A DNA stretch of 64,000 bases from Muribaculaceae bacterium (GTDB lineage Bacteria > Bacteroidota > Bacteroidia > Bacteroidales > Muribaculaceae), in assembly GCA_022510505.1 (NCBI GenBank), contig JAFLTL010000009.1, forward strand, positions 1 to 64,000. The letters are read 5' to 3'. The notes beneath the pieces were generated by a model that saw only the letters and a program-made list of their open reading frames with translations, was not told the origin of the DNA and searched no databases. The position numbers and the translations under genes were made by a program. Positions 29,962-39,511 of the stretch are shown one piece after another (position 1 is the first letter of the stretch; each line of letters begins with the position of its first letter).

Positions 29962-31431
29962 ATGGATTATTCACAGTTTTGGGCAATGAAGCAAGAGATG
30001 GGTGTTCTCATCGTCTTCTTCCTAGTGTTCCTCTATGACACATTCATGCCCAAAAGGACCTTAAAAGCGACAGCGTGTTTCACTTGCATAACGTTTCTGT
30101 TGTTCACAGTAGCAGGATTCTTTGACTTCATGACATGTCGCACCTATTCGGCCTTTTCAGGGATGTATGTTACTTCCCCCGTTATAGTTGCAATAAAGAA
30201 CATTCTTAACTTGGGTGTGTTCATCGTCCTGGTACAATCGGCAAAATGGGCTAATTCAGATGTCATGGCCATTAGACGTGGTGAGTTCTATGAACTGCTG
30301 TTGATAACACTCTTCGGAATGTACCTGATGATATCGGCACGTCATTTCTTGCTCTTTGTCATCGGTCTCGAAAGTGCTTCACTTCCTTTGGCTGCAATGG
30401 TTGCATTTGACAAGAACCGGTATGAAAGCCACGAAGCTGCAATCAAATATATTTTGACTGCGGTCTTCTCATCGGCGATTTTCATGATGGGACTGTCATT
30501 TGTATATGCTCTGAGTGGTTCACTCTACTTCAGTGATATTTATGCATCATTGTCCACAACACCTTCATGGCTTCTGGTAACAGCTTTGGCATTTGTAATA
30601 GCCGGAATGGGGTTCAAGCTTTCGCTTGTTCCCTTCCACCTTTGGACTGCCGATGTTTATCAAGGGGCTCCCACCACAGTTACTTCCTACCTTTCAGTAA
30701 TATCAAAGGGTGCTGCAGCATTTGCACTCTTAGTGATACTGGTACAGGCATTTGGTCTGTTTTACTCCGACATTTGGGAATGGATGTTATATGCTTTGAT
30801 AATACTGACTATCACTATCGGAAACCTTTTTGCAATTCGCCAAAAGAATATGAAGCGTTTCCTGGCATTTTCATCAATCTCCCAGGCGGGCTACATCATG
30901 CTTGGCATCGTTGCCATGAATGCAACCGGAATGGCATCACTGATGTACTACATTCTTGTCTATATATTCAGTAACTTGGCAGCCTTTGGTGTCATCAGTG
31001 CAATTGAAAACAATACCGGACTTGTGAATATGAACGACTACAATGGATTGTATAAGACAAACCCGCGCTTGTCGTTTGCAATGATGCTTGCAATGTTCTC
31101 GCTGGCAGGAATTCCTCCTTTCGCAGGATTTTTCAGCAAATTCTTTATCTTCACAAGTGCAATTCAACAGGGAAGCATTCCTATTTACATATTAGTTTTA
31201 GTTGCTTTGATCAACACTATTGTTTCCCTCTACTACTATTTGTTAGTTGTGAAAGCGATGTTTATCAATCCTGACGACTGCAAAATTGCTCCGTTCAAAT
31301 CGGCGGCGCCCGAACGTTTGGGGTTATGGCTTTCTGTAGCCGGAATCTTATTCCTTGGTTTGGCAAGTCCGGTTTACAACTACATTCTGGACATAGCTCA
31401 GTCGAGTCCGTTGTTCTCGTTCATTCCTTAA
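29962..31431 (+). CDS. nuoN: NADH-quinone oxidoreductase subunit N
   Basis: A 489-residue antiporter-like subunit with about 14 helices and the family segments IGLESASLPLAAMVAFDK, GMGFKLSLVPFHLWTADVYQGAPTTVTSYLSV and RFLAFSSISQAGYIMLG. It ends the 18-gene nuo-atp series. No nuoE, nuoF or nuoG occurs anywhere in the window. Confidence 0.96.
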   Translation: MDYSQFWAMKQEMGVLIVFFLVFLYDTFMPKRTLKATACFTCITFLLFTVAGFFDFMTCRTYSAFSGMYVTSPVIVAIKNILNLGVFIVLVQSAKWANSDVMAIRRGEFYELLLITLFGMYLMISARHFLLFVIGLESASLPLAAMVAFDKNRYESHEAAIKYILTAVFSSAIFMMGLSFVYALSGSLYFSDIYASLSTTPSWLLVTALAFVIAGMGFKLSLVPFHLWTADVYQGAPTTVTSYLSVISKGAAAFALLVILVQAFGLFYSDIWEWMLYALIILTITIGNLFAIRQKNMKRFLAFSSISQAGYIMLGIVAMNATGMASLMYYILVYIFSNLAAFGVISAIENNTGLVNMNDYNGLYKTNPRLSFAMMLAMFSLAGIPPFAGFFSKFFIFTSAIQQGSIPIYILVLVALINTIVSLYYYLLVVKAMFINPDDCKIAPFKSAAPERLGLWLSVAGILFLGLASPVYNYILDIAQSSPLFSFIP

Positions 31432-31460
31432 AAGGAGATCGAGACTATATATAACGCAAA

Positions 31461-31483
31461 GAGCGCCGTAAAACCCGGCGCTC
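31461..31483 (+). terminator. Hairpin at the end of the nuo-atp operon
   Basis: A GC-rich 8-bp perfect stem, GAGCGCCG (31461-31468) with CGGCGCTC (31476-31483) and a 7-base loop, begins 30 bases after the nuoN stop. There is no good T-run after it, so it may end transcription with help from Rho or act as a 3'-end stabiliser. Confidence 0.6.
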
Positions 31484-31683
31484 CTCCACGTTTCAACTAT
31501 TTATTTATGAGAGCCTTAAAACCAAGTATCACTACTGAGTATTAAGGATGAGGGATGTTTAAATAATTAAAATCTCTGTTTCATTACCTAATATAATAAC
31601 AAAAAGGGAGCCCGATATATTGTTCAATATCTTATAAAAAGATTAAAAAAATACTAAATTGCACGAGTAAAGTTCAAAAAGAG

Positions 31684-32976
31684 ATGTGGTGTTGCGTGGA
31701 TTGCGATAATTTCTTTTGTTCGTGTGAGAGGGTGTTCCGCCCCGATCTCGTCAACACTCCCGTTGTTGTATTAAGTAACAACGACGGATGTGTCATTGCA
31801 ATGTCACGTGAGGCAAAAAAGATGGGAATTAAAATGGGTATCCCCTATTACCAGCTACTTGAAGAGTATCCTAAAAACAACATCACGGCTTTCTCATCAA
31901 ACTATGTACTTTATGGCGATCTCTCAGCACGAATCATGTCGATTCTTCGCAAAGAAGCGCCACTAGCCTACCAATATTCCATTGACGAAGCTTTTCTGAA
32001 TCTTTCGGAGATAGAAAATTCAAAACTCAAACAATGGGGTGAGGAACTTTCGAAAAAGATTCTGAAATGGACCGGTCTTCCTGTCAGTATCGGCATTGCC
32101 CGGACAAAAACACTTGCAAAAGTTGCCGTTAGATATGCAAAAAAATATCAGGGCTATAAAAAGTGTTGCTGTATCCTGGACGAAAAACAAAGAAAAACAG
32201 CCTTGGAGGGGTTCGCAACAGAGGATGTATGGGGAATAGGACGACGCCTGAAGGCCTCGTTGGAAAACTTTGGCCTCACAACCGCCCTTCAATTTGCCAA
32301 TGCACCGAAAAGCTGGATCAGAAGAAAATACCATGTAACCGGCGAAAGGACATGGCGTGAACTCAACGGCGAGGACATCATTGACACAGTCGAGATGAAC
32401 GGTACTCGCAAAAGTATTCTGACAAGTCGCAGCTTCCCCAGGAATATAAATTCAATTGAAGAGTTACGAACAAATGTGTCTAATTATGCAGCACGGTGTT
32501 CGGCCAAACTTAGAAAGCAGAATTCAGTTTGTTCAATGGTGACAGTTTTTGTCCAAAGCAATCCATTCTGCAAAGAGCTCCTTCAATATTCAGGTTCCTT
32601 GACGGGATATTTTGCAACGCCAACATCATCGACGCCTGAAATCGTGCAAAAGTCAACGGAACTGTTGAAAAAAATTTATCATTCCGGAATATATTACAAA
32701 AGAGCCGGTGTAATGGTAAGCGATCTGTCATCGGCAACTTCAATCCAGACCGATTTATTTTTCTATAATCCTGAAAAAAGAAAAAAATTAGATTCAATAT
32801 CGAAGACTATCGATTATTTGAACAATCGGTTGGGAGACGATTCGGTCATTCTTGCATCACAACAGTACAAAGAAACCGGTGCCGATGGAAAACATTTAAA
32901 ATTCAGTCATGCAATACATCGATCGTTAAAGTCGCCCGACTATACCACTCGACCCGGAGACTTTCAGGTTATTTAG
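31684..32976 (+). CDS. umuC: Y-family DNA polymerase UmuC (Pol V-like)
   Basis: A 430-residue translesion polymerase. VDCDNFFCSCERVFRP holds the first catalytic Asp and steric-gate aromatic, SNNDGCVIAMSREAKKMGI is the UmuC fingers signature, and YSIDEAFLNL has the catalytic Asp101-Glu102 pair. The little-finger domain follows, and the C-terminus resembles the UmuD'-contact region. No umuD lies next to it; in many Bacteroidota umuD is elsewhere or adjacent. A 252-base non-coding gap precedes it, with no convincing promoter. A c-di-AMP synthase gene starts 25 bases after its stop, same strand. Confidence 0.93.
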   Translation: MWCCVDCDNFFCSCERVFRPDLVNTPVVVLSNNDGCVIAMSREAKKMGIKMGIPYYQLLEEYPKNNITAFSSNYVLYGDLSARIMSILRKEAPLAYQYSIDEAFLNLSEIENSKLKQWGEELSKKILKWTGLPVSIGIARTKTLAKVAVRYAKKYQGYKKCCCILDEKQRKTALEGFATEDVWGIGRRLKASLENFGLTTALQFANAPKSWIRRKYHVTGERTWRELNGEDIIDTVEMNGTRKSILTSRSFPRNINSIEELRTNVSNYAARCSAKLRKQNSVCSMVTVFVQSNPFCKELLQYSGSLTGYFATPTSSTPEIVQKSTELLKKIYHSGIYYKRAGVMVSDLSSATSIQTDLFFYNPEKRKKLDSISKTIDYLNNRLGDDSVILASQQYKETGADGKHLKFSHAIHRSLKSPDYTTRPGDFQVI

Positions 32977-33001
32977 ATATTAACTGTTAAAACAACATTT
33001 G

Positions 33002-33781
33002 ATGGCGTTTGGAATTAAAGATATATTAGACATAATCCTCGTAACATTCCTGCTCTTTTATCTCTACAAACTGATGAAAGAATCGGGTTCAATCAACATC
33101 TTCTATGGCGTTCTTGCATTTATTGGGGTGTGGATTTTGGCCTATGTCATTCTCGACATGAGATTGACAGGCACCATCCTCGATAAGTTCATGAGCATTG
33201 GACTGATTGTGCTGGTCATTTTGTTTCAGGACCAGCTGAAACGATTCCTTGTAGACTTAGGGTCAGGAAAGAAATGGAAAGTGCTAGGGTCAATTTTCTC
33301 AAAGCATGGACAAGAAGCCGACAAAGAGGCAAAAAAAAGAAAGATTGTCATGCCAATTGTCTATGCATGCATGAATATGTCCAGAAGCAAAACCGGCGCG
33401 TTAATTGTAATTGAACAGAATGTTTCGTTGAAGGATTATGAGAAAACCGGCGACGAAATTGATGCGAGAGTTAATCAACGCATCATAGAGAACATCTTCT
33501 TCAAGAACTCCCCTCTTCATGACGGAGCCTTGATATTGTCCCATGGCAGACTTGCATCGGCTGGATGCATCTTGCCAGTTAGCCATTCCACCGATTTGCC
33601 AAGGTCACTTGGTTTAAGACACCGATCGGCTTTAGGGATTTCCGAGGTGACCGATGCCTTTGCAATAGTAGTTTCCGAAGAAACAGGAGGCATATCCTAT
33701 GCCCATCGAGGGGTATTGACTTCAAAAGTCAGCAACACGGAACTCGAGCACCAGCTTTCGCAACTTAATTTTGCATTGTAG
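33002..33781 (+). CDS. cdaA: Diadenylate cyclase (c-di-AMP synthase, CdaA type)
   Basis: A 259-residue enzyme that joins two ATP into cyclic di-AMP. The ATG at 33002 was used instead of a TTG three bases earlier. Three N-terminal helices (about 7-75) are followed by a short linker and the DAC domain: DGA motif (LHDGALIL, Asp174) and RHR motif (RHRSALGISE, Arg206-His207-Arg208). In many Bacteroidales the gene lies beside folP; here the neighbours are umuC and slyD. c-di-AMP controls osmotic balance and cell-wall homeostasis in other bacteria. Confidence 0.94.
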   Translation: MAFGIKDILDIILVTFLLFYLYKLMKESGSINIFYGVLAFIGVWILAYVILDMRLTGTILDKFMSIGLIVLVILFQDQLKRFLVDLGSGKKWKVLGSIFSKHGQEADKEAKKRKIVMPIVYACMNMSRSKTGALIVIEQNVSLKDYEKTGDEIDARVNQRIIENIFFKNSPLHDGALILSHGRLASAGCILPVSHSTDLPRSLGLRHRSALGISEVTDAFAIVVSEETGGISYAHRGVLTSKVSNTELEHQLSQLNFAL

Positions 33782-33841
33782 TATAAACTTTAGGACAATC
33801 TAATACGTTAAATTATAAATTACCTGAATAAATAGAATAAC

Positions 33842-34411
33842 ATGGAAAAGGAAAAAATACAACCAGGAAAATATGTTGAGTTGGTTTACGACCTCTATGA
33901 AGTTTCAGCTGAAGACGGCGAGAAATTAGTTCATCAGGTTGACCCCGCCGACCCTGAAAAAATTATTTACGGAGTAACACCGGGAGTGATTCAACCTTTG
34001 GAAAGGGCTTTGCAAGGACTGACAGTTGGTGATGAATATAAGGTTTTCGCTAACGCTGAAGAAGCTTTTGGCCCCTATGATCCTGAACAGGTTGTTGAAC
34101 TTGAGAAATCAATATTTGAGATTGACGGCAAATTTGATGAAAATGGAATAAAGCCGGGAGAAGCAGTACCAATGATGACTGCTGACGGATATCGCATTAC
34201 AGGAATTGTATTGGAAGTAAGTAAAGAAAAGGTTAAAATGGACTTCAATCATCCATTAGCCGGCAAGAATGTTCGATTCAAGGGTAAAGTGCAAGCCGTT
34301 AGAGAAGCTACTCCTGAAGAACTCCAGCCGGTCCACGGATGTGGTTGTGGATGTCATGACGAGGGGTGTGAACATGACGGATGTGGTAACGGTTGCGGAG
34401 GTTGCCATTGA
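33842..34411 (+). CDS. slyD: FKBP-type peptidyl-prolyl isomerase, SlyD-like, with metal-binding tail
   Basis: A 189-residue protein with the split FKBP domain of SlyD (YVELVYDLYE, ITPG-like YGVTPGVIQPLERALQGL, FGPYDPEQV) interrupted by the insert-in-flap chaperone domain (about 80-125) and NHPLAGKNVRFKGKVQAVREAT at the end of the FKBP part. The last ~27 residues form a Cys/His/Gly tail with many metal ligands (GCGCGCHDEGC, then more). In E. coli such a tail binds nickel and helps hydrogenase maturation. Urease, a nickel enzyme, is encoded about 2.5 kb away on the other strand, so nickel handling is a reasonable inference. It ends at a strong terminator. Confidence 0.92.
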   Translation: MEKEKIQPGKYVELVYDLYEVSAEDGEKLVHQVDPADPEKIIYGVTPGVIQPLERALQGLTVGDEYKVFANAEEAFGPYDPEQVVELEKSIFEIDGKFDENGIKPGEAVPMMTADGYRITGIVLEVSKEKVKMDFNHPLAGKNVRFKGKVQAVREATPEELQPVHGCGCGCHDEGCEHDGCGNGCGGCH

Positions 34412-34438
34412 ATTTGTAGCGTAAAGAAATAAATCCAA

Positions 34439-34476
34439 GTCCCTTCTAAGGTTAGTTGCTTAGAAGGGACATTTTA
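34439..34476 (+). terminator. Rho-independent terminator after slyD
   Basis: A perfect 12-bp stem GTCCCTTCTAAG (34439-34450) with CTTAGAAGGGAC (34459-34470), 8-base loop, followed by ATTTTAT. It begins 28 bases after the slyD stop and closes the umuC-cdaA-slyD set. Confidence 0.85.
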
Positions 34477-34502
34477 TAATGATATAACCCCACGATTTTC
34501 AT

Positions 34503-34510
34503 TAAATTTG
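34503..34510 (+). promoter_or_regulatory. -7 box (TAAATTTG) of the lyase genes
   Basis: TAAATTTG fits TAnnTTTG and is 19 bases before the ATG at 34530. No clear -33 TTTG at the standard distance. Confidence 0.5.
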
Positions 34511-34529
34511 CGTAATTAAATGAAAATAG

Positions 34530-35702
34530 ATGAAACAACAAACCAAAGCTATACATAGCAAATTCCCATCAAAAGATGCTTATGGGTCGCTGAGCATGCC
34601 GGTGTATCACACTGCAGCCTACGAATTTGACGATGCCGATTCGATGAGTGATGCCTTTTGTGGTCGCGTTCTTGTTCCCGATTATTCAAGGGTAATGAAT
34701 CCAACGGTCATGTTTCTCGAACAAAAAGTGAGGGATATCACAGGCGCGAAAGATGTGATAGCACTAACATCGGGCATGGCAGCTATCAGCAACACATTCT
34801 TAGCTTTGACCAGTACCGGTAAAAACATAGTGACATCACGTCATCTCTTTGGAAACACTTTCGGACTGCTGGTAAATACTCTGGGTCGTTTCGGAGTGGA
34901 GACCAGGTTCACCGACTTGACAAACATTGAAGAAGTAAAAAAATTGGTCGACGATAACACATGTTGTGTTTATCTTGAGATTATCACCAATCCGCAGATG
35001 GAAGTCGCCAATCTCAAAGCACTAAGTGAGATAACAAAAGCACATAACATTCCATTAGTAGCCGACACAACTATCATTCCTTTCACGGCATTCAATGCCT
35101 CGAATCAAGGTGTCGACATCGAGATTGTTTCCAGCACCAAATACTTGTCGGGTGGTGCTACCTCTTTGGGAGGATTAATAATAGATTATGGTAATTTCCC
35201 TGAATTCAATCGTAGAATTCGGTTTGAGATGTTGTTTAACATAGGGGCTTACATGACGCCCCACGCTGCCTACATGCAGACTCTCGGTCTTGAAACATTG
35301 AGTGTGCGATATGCTGTCCAATCGAAGAACGCTCTCGAATTGGCAAGAAAACTTAAGACTCTTCCCGCCATAAAAAGAGTGAACTATGTTGGACTGGAAG
35401 ACAATCCTTATCATGAAATAGCTTGTCAACAGTTCGGTGAAACTGCCGGAGCAATGTTGACCATTGACTTGGAGAGTGAAGAAGCTTGCAAAAAGTTCAT
35501 AAACAGCTTGAAATTGATTAAAAGAGCCACTAATCTCTTTGACAATAAATCGCTCGCCATACATCCTTCAAGTACAATCTTCGGACCATTTTCTGACAAG
35601 CAGAAAGCCGAGATGGATATTCTTGACACCACGATTCGCCTCTCGATAGGTTTGGAAGACGTCGATGACCTATTCGACGACATAAAACGAAGCCTAAGTT
35701 GA
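34530..35702 (+). CDS. Cys/Met metabolism PLP enzyme (methionine gamma-lyase / O-acetylhomoserine sulfhydrylase family)
   Basis: A 390-residue member of the trans-sulfuration family. Visible: YSRVMNPTVMFLEQKV (cofactor/subunit contact Tyr and Arg), ALTSGMAAISNTFLAL (PLP phosphate loop), ADTTIIPF with the ring-binding Asp, and SSTKYLSGGATSLGG with the Schiff-base lysine. Members add or remove sulfur at cysteine, cystathionine, homocysteine or methionine; the exact activity cannot be set from sequence alone. A second PLP lyase follows 62 bases later, so both may act together in sulfur amino acid use. No S-box or other riboswitch was seen upstream. Confidence 0.88.
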   Translation: MKQQTKAIHSKFPSKDAYGSLSMPVYHTAAYEFDDADSMSDAFCGRVLVPDYSRVMNPTVMFLEQKVRDITGAKDVIALTSGMAAISNTFLALTSTGKNIVTSRHLFGNTFGLLVNTLGRFGVETRFTDLTNIEEVKKLVDDNTCCVYLEIITNPQMEVANLKALSEITKAHNIPLVADTTIIPFTAFNASNQGVDIEIVSSTKYLSGGATSLGGLIIDYGNFPEFNRRIRFEMLFNIGAYMTPHAAYMQTLGLETLSVRYAVQSKNALELARKLKTLPAIKRVNYVGLEDNPYHEIACQQFGETAGAMLTIDLESEEACKKFINSLKLIKRATNLFDNKSLAIHPSSTIFGPFSDKQKAEMDILDTTIRLSIGLEDVDDLFDDIKRSLS

Positions 35703-35764
35703 TATGATATATTTTAATAACACCCTAATGTATTAATGAAGATGTCAATTATATTAAAACAGAA

Positions 35765-36952
35765 ATGAAAGAGAAGAAATTTGATTTTGATGAAATAATT
35801 GAGCGCAGAGGTTCAGGAGCATTGAAATATGATGCCCTTCTTGAGCGCTACGGCAATCCCGATTTGTTACCATTATGGGTTGCCGACATGGATTTTGCGA
35901 CACCTTCATTCATCGTCGACGCATTGAAGGAAAGAATGGAGCACCCGTTATTTGGATACACTGTTCTCCCCTCGACCCTTTGGTCTACTGTCAGCAAGTG
36001 GATAGAAGACCACCACAATTGGAAAGTTGAAGAAAAATGGCTGACTTATATCCCCGGCATAGTCAAAGGGATTGGAATGGTGATAAATGTTTTCACGGAA
36101 CCCGGGGATAAAATCATTATTCAACCCCCGGTGTATCACCCGTTCCGTATTGTTCCAGAGGAAAACGGACGTCAGATTGTCTATAATCCTTTAATTGAGA
36201 ATTCGGATGCTACTTACTCTATGGATTTTGAAAACCTTGAGAAGGTTATAGATGAAAAATGTAAGATTTTGATTTTGTCGAATCCTCATAATCCGGCTGG
36301 AATAATCTGGGATGCTGGCACACTTAGAAAATTAGCCGAAATATGTCACAACAATAATATTCTTGTGATATCAGATGAGATACACAGCGATATGGCTCTT
36401 TTCGGGAAAAAACATATTCCTTTCGCTACAGTTAGCGACATTGCTGCTCAGAATAGTATAACATTCGGTGCTCCATCAAAAACCTTCAATATTGCGGGGA
36501 TAGTCAGTTCTTATGGGATTGTCCCAAATAAAAAAATACGGGATCGCTTCTTCAATTGGCTAAAAGCCAATGAATTCAATGATCCGGATATTTTTGCGCC
36601 AATAGCAACAATTGCTGCCTTTAAAAAGGGAGAACAATGGCGCCGAGAAATGTTGCATTATGTAGAAGACAATATAGAATATCTTATTGATTATTGTAAA
36701 GAAAATATACCTAAGATCAAGCCGTTACGACCCGATGCATCTTTCCTTGTTTGGCTTGACTGTAGGAAACTGAAGAAGAATCAAAAGGAACTAAATGAAC
36801 TTTTTGTTGAGAAGGCCGGTTTAGCACTTAACGACGGAGCCATGTTTGGAAAAGAAGGGGAAGGCTTCATGAGACTGAACGTCGGCCTTCCCCGTAAATT
36901 GTTATCAATCGCTTTGGAGCGATTGAAACAGGCTGTTGATAATTTCTCCTAA
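35765..36952 (+). CDS. patB: PatB/MalY-type C-S lyase (cystathionine beta-lyase)
   Basis: A 395-residue class I/II-fold PLP enzyme of the MalY/PatB group that cleaves cystathionine or cysteine conjugates to a thiol, pyruvate and ammonia. Signatures: ERRGSGALKYD and LPLWVADMDFATP (family N-terminus), LSNPHNPAGIIWD, VISDEIHSDMALFG with the ring Asp, and FGAPSKTFNIAGIVSSYG with the PLP lysine. Its stop overlaps by four bases the 3' end of the convergent urea transporter gene, without room for a terminator. Confidence 0.9.
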   Translation: MKEKKFDFDEIIERRGSGALKYDALLERYGNPDLLPLWVADMDFATPSFIVDALKERMEHPLFGYTVLPSTLWSTVSKWIEDHHNWKVEEKWLTYIPGIVKGIGMVINVFTEPGDKIIIQPPVYHPFRIVPEENGRQIVYNPLIENSDATYSMDFENLEKVIDEKCKILILSNPHNPAGIIWDAGTLRKLAEICHNNNILVISDEIHSDMALFGKKHIPFATVSDIAAQNSITFGAPSKTFNIAGIVSSYGIVPNKKIRDRFFNWLKANEFNDPDIFAPIATIAAFKKGEQWRREMLHYVEDNIEYLIDYCKENIPKIKPLRPDASFLVWLDCRKLKKNQKELNELFVEKAGLALNDGAMFGKEGEGFMRLNVGLPRKLLSIALERLKQAVDNFS

Positions 36953-37893
36953 CTCTGCACTGTATTTAATTTATAGGCCGGTAAAAGGAACAGCCAGGTA
37001 GTGATACAGAAAGGACCTGTCAATGTTGGTAAACCGTAGGGTGTGAAGAAAGAATCCATTCCCGCCTGAACAAATACAGTAGCTATAATCGCCATCAGTG
37101 TCCATAGTGCAGTTTTAAGGCCCGGCTTATAGAAAGTACATCCAACAGCTATCCCTGTCAAGACCGGTGAGAATCCAAATAGTCCATTGGCGATATCATT
37201 AGGATCGGCCTCAAATAGAATTGCTATCGCAAGTGAAACGGCTGATGCTATAGCAGCCCACATGCATGCCCATCGACTGCAAACCGCTAGAGCCACAAGA
37301 AAGAAGATTCCTGTCACCCATGAATTAATCAGGAACACTTGAGAGATGCCTTTTAGCCAATAAATCACAAGTTGTCCAAACGAAGTGTCAAGAACAAAAT
37401 CGAAATGAATATTCAGCTGTGGCATTGACAAACCTGATGGGTCGGTTGGTAAGCCATGCATCATGCGGGAAGCGTAAAGGAAGATCCATGTCATGAAAAC
37501 AAACGGAAATGTCAATGAATTGCATTTCCATGGAGCCATTACGTTATTGAATCCTGTTCTAACCCATGATGTCATGGCAGCACAAATTACCAATGCGAGC
37601 CACATTAACCAAGTATTTGCAAGGAATGTCGGGAATGCACAACCCACCAGGGTACCATTGAAGCCGAACAACCCAGCATCAAAATCAGTGCTTTTAGGTT
37701 GTAGCAGATAGCCCGACAGAGTAGCTACTACAGCACCTACAATAGCACCATAGGCAACCTGAGGGATATGGTTCTCATAGGATCCCCAGAAGATACCGGC
37801 GAGAAACAACAACCCGGTCCAAGCGCTTTGCTGAAACATCACTTGCCCTATGCCTGTGAATGTCGCTTTGCAAGGATTCAGAATCTTTATCAT
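36949..37893 (-). CDS. Urea transporter (UT family)
   Basis: A 314-residue integral membrane protein with about ten helices and the internal two-fold repeat of UT channels: FDAGLFGFNGTLVGCAFP in the first half and IANGLFGFSPVLTGIAVGCTF in the second. It should let urea into the cell for urease. It is the last gene of the urease operon, 24 bases after ureD. Urea entry through a UT-type channel, rather than an ABC (UrtABCDE) importer, fits an organism living where host urea is plentiful; that is inference. Confidence 0.92.
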   Translation of the reverse strand: MIKILNPCKATFTGIGQVMFQQSAWTGLLFLAGIFWGSYENHIPQVAYGAIVGAVVATLSGYLLQPKSTDFDAGLFGFNGTLVGCAFPTFLANTWLMWLALVICAAMTSWVRTGFNNVMAPWKCNSLTFPFVFMTWIFLYASRMMHGLPTDPSGLSMPQLNIHFDFVLDTSFGQLVIYWLKGISQVFLINSWVTGIFFLVALAVCSRWACMWAAIASAVSLAIAILFEADPNDIANGLFGFSPVLTGIAVGCTFYKPGLKTALWTLMAIIATVFVQAGMDSFFTPYGLPTLTGPFCITTWLFLLPAYKLNTVQS

Positions 37894-37917
37894 ATCATTA
37901 ATTTTAGTTGATTATTA

Positions 37918-38877
37918 CTATCGCCAGGGAAATTCCGGCGGTACCGGCTTCCCTTTAACTTGCATTCTGACAGTAGAACAAAATTCTCTGACAATTTTCT
38001 TTACAGGACCGGGTTCCATTCCGAGAACCTTGAACAATAGTCCGGAATTATTAGGTAATCTTGAAATTCCCTGCGCAATATGCTTTTCCTTGTCAATAAA
38101 TGCAGGAGTCTTTTCATATATGGATTGTATATTATCCTTCGGAGTCATAACAATCACATTGGCAAAGACGTCATATCCGTGCATGATGCCTATATCTCTA
38201 ATAGGATCTCGATGGGGATCTATTATGAATTTTTCCCGGAATAACTGATTCCCGTCTGGTCTTTCACCGTGACTACAAACCGACATTATATCGAATTTGA
38301 ACAATTCTCCTTCGTTATAATACTTTCTTCCGGCCATATAGATTTCCGCGTAGAACAAAGTTGCAGTTTCATGGACAATCAGCTGTGTATCGGAAATAAA
38401 ACGTGCTCGAGCACATGGGATAACAGGTTCAGGAAGATACTCCATATAGGAATTTTCCTCCATAGTAATAGTTTGCAGCAATCCTGAGTAATTATCTAGC
38501 ATGCTTGCAATTTTCGTTGCAGCGCCTGTTGAGACATGAGCGATAGCATCCTTTTTAACAGTAAAAATCTGTCGGTATCGGTCGCCGTCAACGTTGGGTC
38601 CTCCTGAAGAAAGAATATATACACAAGGCATTTCGGGCATCTCGGCATCGAAATAAAGCTCCTGCTGAACAATCAAAGGAGCCCTTCTGTCGAGGTCTCT
38701 TAATATCGATTTGCCCGATGAGTCCACTTCAAACCCCAATCTCAGATAACCATGTTTTCCGGGAGCCCCGACATGCATAGCACGTGGACGCTTTTTATAG
38801 GGGGCCATCTCCTTTGCATCGTCGAATGAGACGATGTCGACATCGGTTATGTATTCGGGGATATTAGGTTTAAACAT
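37918..38877 (-). CDS. ureD: Urease accessory protein UreD (UreH)
   Basis: A 319-residue accessory protein that forms the UreD-UreF-UreG complex on apo-urease for nickel insertion. The ATG at 38877 lies one base after the ureG stop and begins MFKPNIPEYI; an upstream in-frame TTG overlaps ureG and was rejected. Family features are VYILSSGGPNVDGDRYRQIFTVKKDAIAHVSTGAATKI (GD/T-x-A-TK region) and YLPEPVIPCARARF. It is longer than the ~270 residues of Klebsiella UreD, with an extended N-terminus. Confidence 0.92.
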   Translation of the reverse strand: MFKPNIPEYITDVDIVSFDDAKEMAPYKKRPRAMHVGAPGKHGYLRLGFEVDSSGKSILRDLDRRAPLIVQQELYFDAEMPEMPCVYILSSGGPNVDGDRYRQIFTVKKDAIAHVSTGAATKIASMLDNYSGLLQTITMEENSYMEYLPEPVIPCARARFISDTQLIVHETATLFYAEIYMAGRKYYNEGELFKFDIMSVCSHGERPDGNQLFREKFIIDPHRDPIRDIGIMHGYDVFANVIVMTPKDNIQSIYEKTPAFIDKEKHIAQGISRLPNNSGLLFKVLGMEPGPVKKIVREFCSTVRMQVKGKPVPPEFPWR

Positions 38878-38878
38878 T

Positions 38879-39496
38879 TCAATTCTTATCAAAGAGTGCC
38901 ATTTTGAAAATCAGATCGACGAGTTCATCGATACCCTCTCCAGTCATGGCATTTGTAAACACAAATGGCTTTCCCGGTCTCATGAGCTCGCTATCATGCT
39001 TCATAACTTCAAGTGATGCATGAACATAAGGAGCCAAATCGGTTTTATTTATCACAAGAATGTCACTTTGTGATATGCCGGGACCATCTTTTCTTGGAAT
39101 TTTATCACCGGCAGCGACATCAATGACATAAATGAAGAAATCGACTAATGCCGGAGAAAATGTAAGAGTCAGATTATCACCACCCGATTCGATCAGGACA
39201 ATATCGGCATCGGGAAATTTTGCCTCCATTTCTTCCACGGCGGCAATATTCATCGATGGGTCTTCGCGAACGGCTGTGTGAGGGCAAGCTCCTGTTTCAA
39301 CCCCTATGATACGATCTTCCATAAGAATGCCTTTCAATGTTTTCCTTACGTGTTTAGCATCTTCTGTTGTCACTATATCATTAGTTATGATTAGAACTTT
39401 CATGCCTCGCTCAAGTAGCCTCGGCGTTATCGCTTCTATTATGGCAGTTTTCCCTGATCCGACAGGACCGCCAACACCTATTCTGCAAGTACTCAT
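38879..39496 (-). CDS. ureG: Urease accessory GTPase UreG
   Basis: A 205-residue SIMIBI GTPase. P-loop GPVGSGKTA at residues 9-17, nickel/zinc-binding CPH motif in [30 protein letters not shown], and the guanine-specificity NKTD. It powers nickel transfer to urease. Fifteen bases after ureF, one base before ureD. Confidence 0.97.
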   Translation of the reverse strand: MSTCRIGVGGPVGSGKTAIIEAITPRLLERGMKVLIITNDIVTTEDAKHVRKTLKGILMEDRIIGVETGACPHTAVREDPSMNIAAVEEMEAKFPDADIVLIESGGDNLTLTFSPALVDFFIYVIDVAAGDKIPRKDGPGISQSDILVINKTDLAPYVHASLEVMKHDSELMRPGKPFVFTNAMTGEGIDELVDLIFKMALFDKN

Positions 39497-39511
39497 TTTC
39501 TTTAATTTTAA

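Noticed and set aside
34441-34529. S-box, cobalamin or other riboswitch before the sulfur amino acid lyase genes
   Set aside because: Only the slyD terminator and a short leader with a -7 box are present; too short for these riboswitches.
34530-36952. Functional part of the urease operon in the two PLP lyase genes
   Set aside because: They are on the opposite strand, convergent with the urea transporter, and belong to sulfur amino acid metabolism; ammonia release alone is a weak link.
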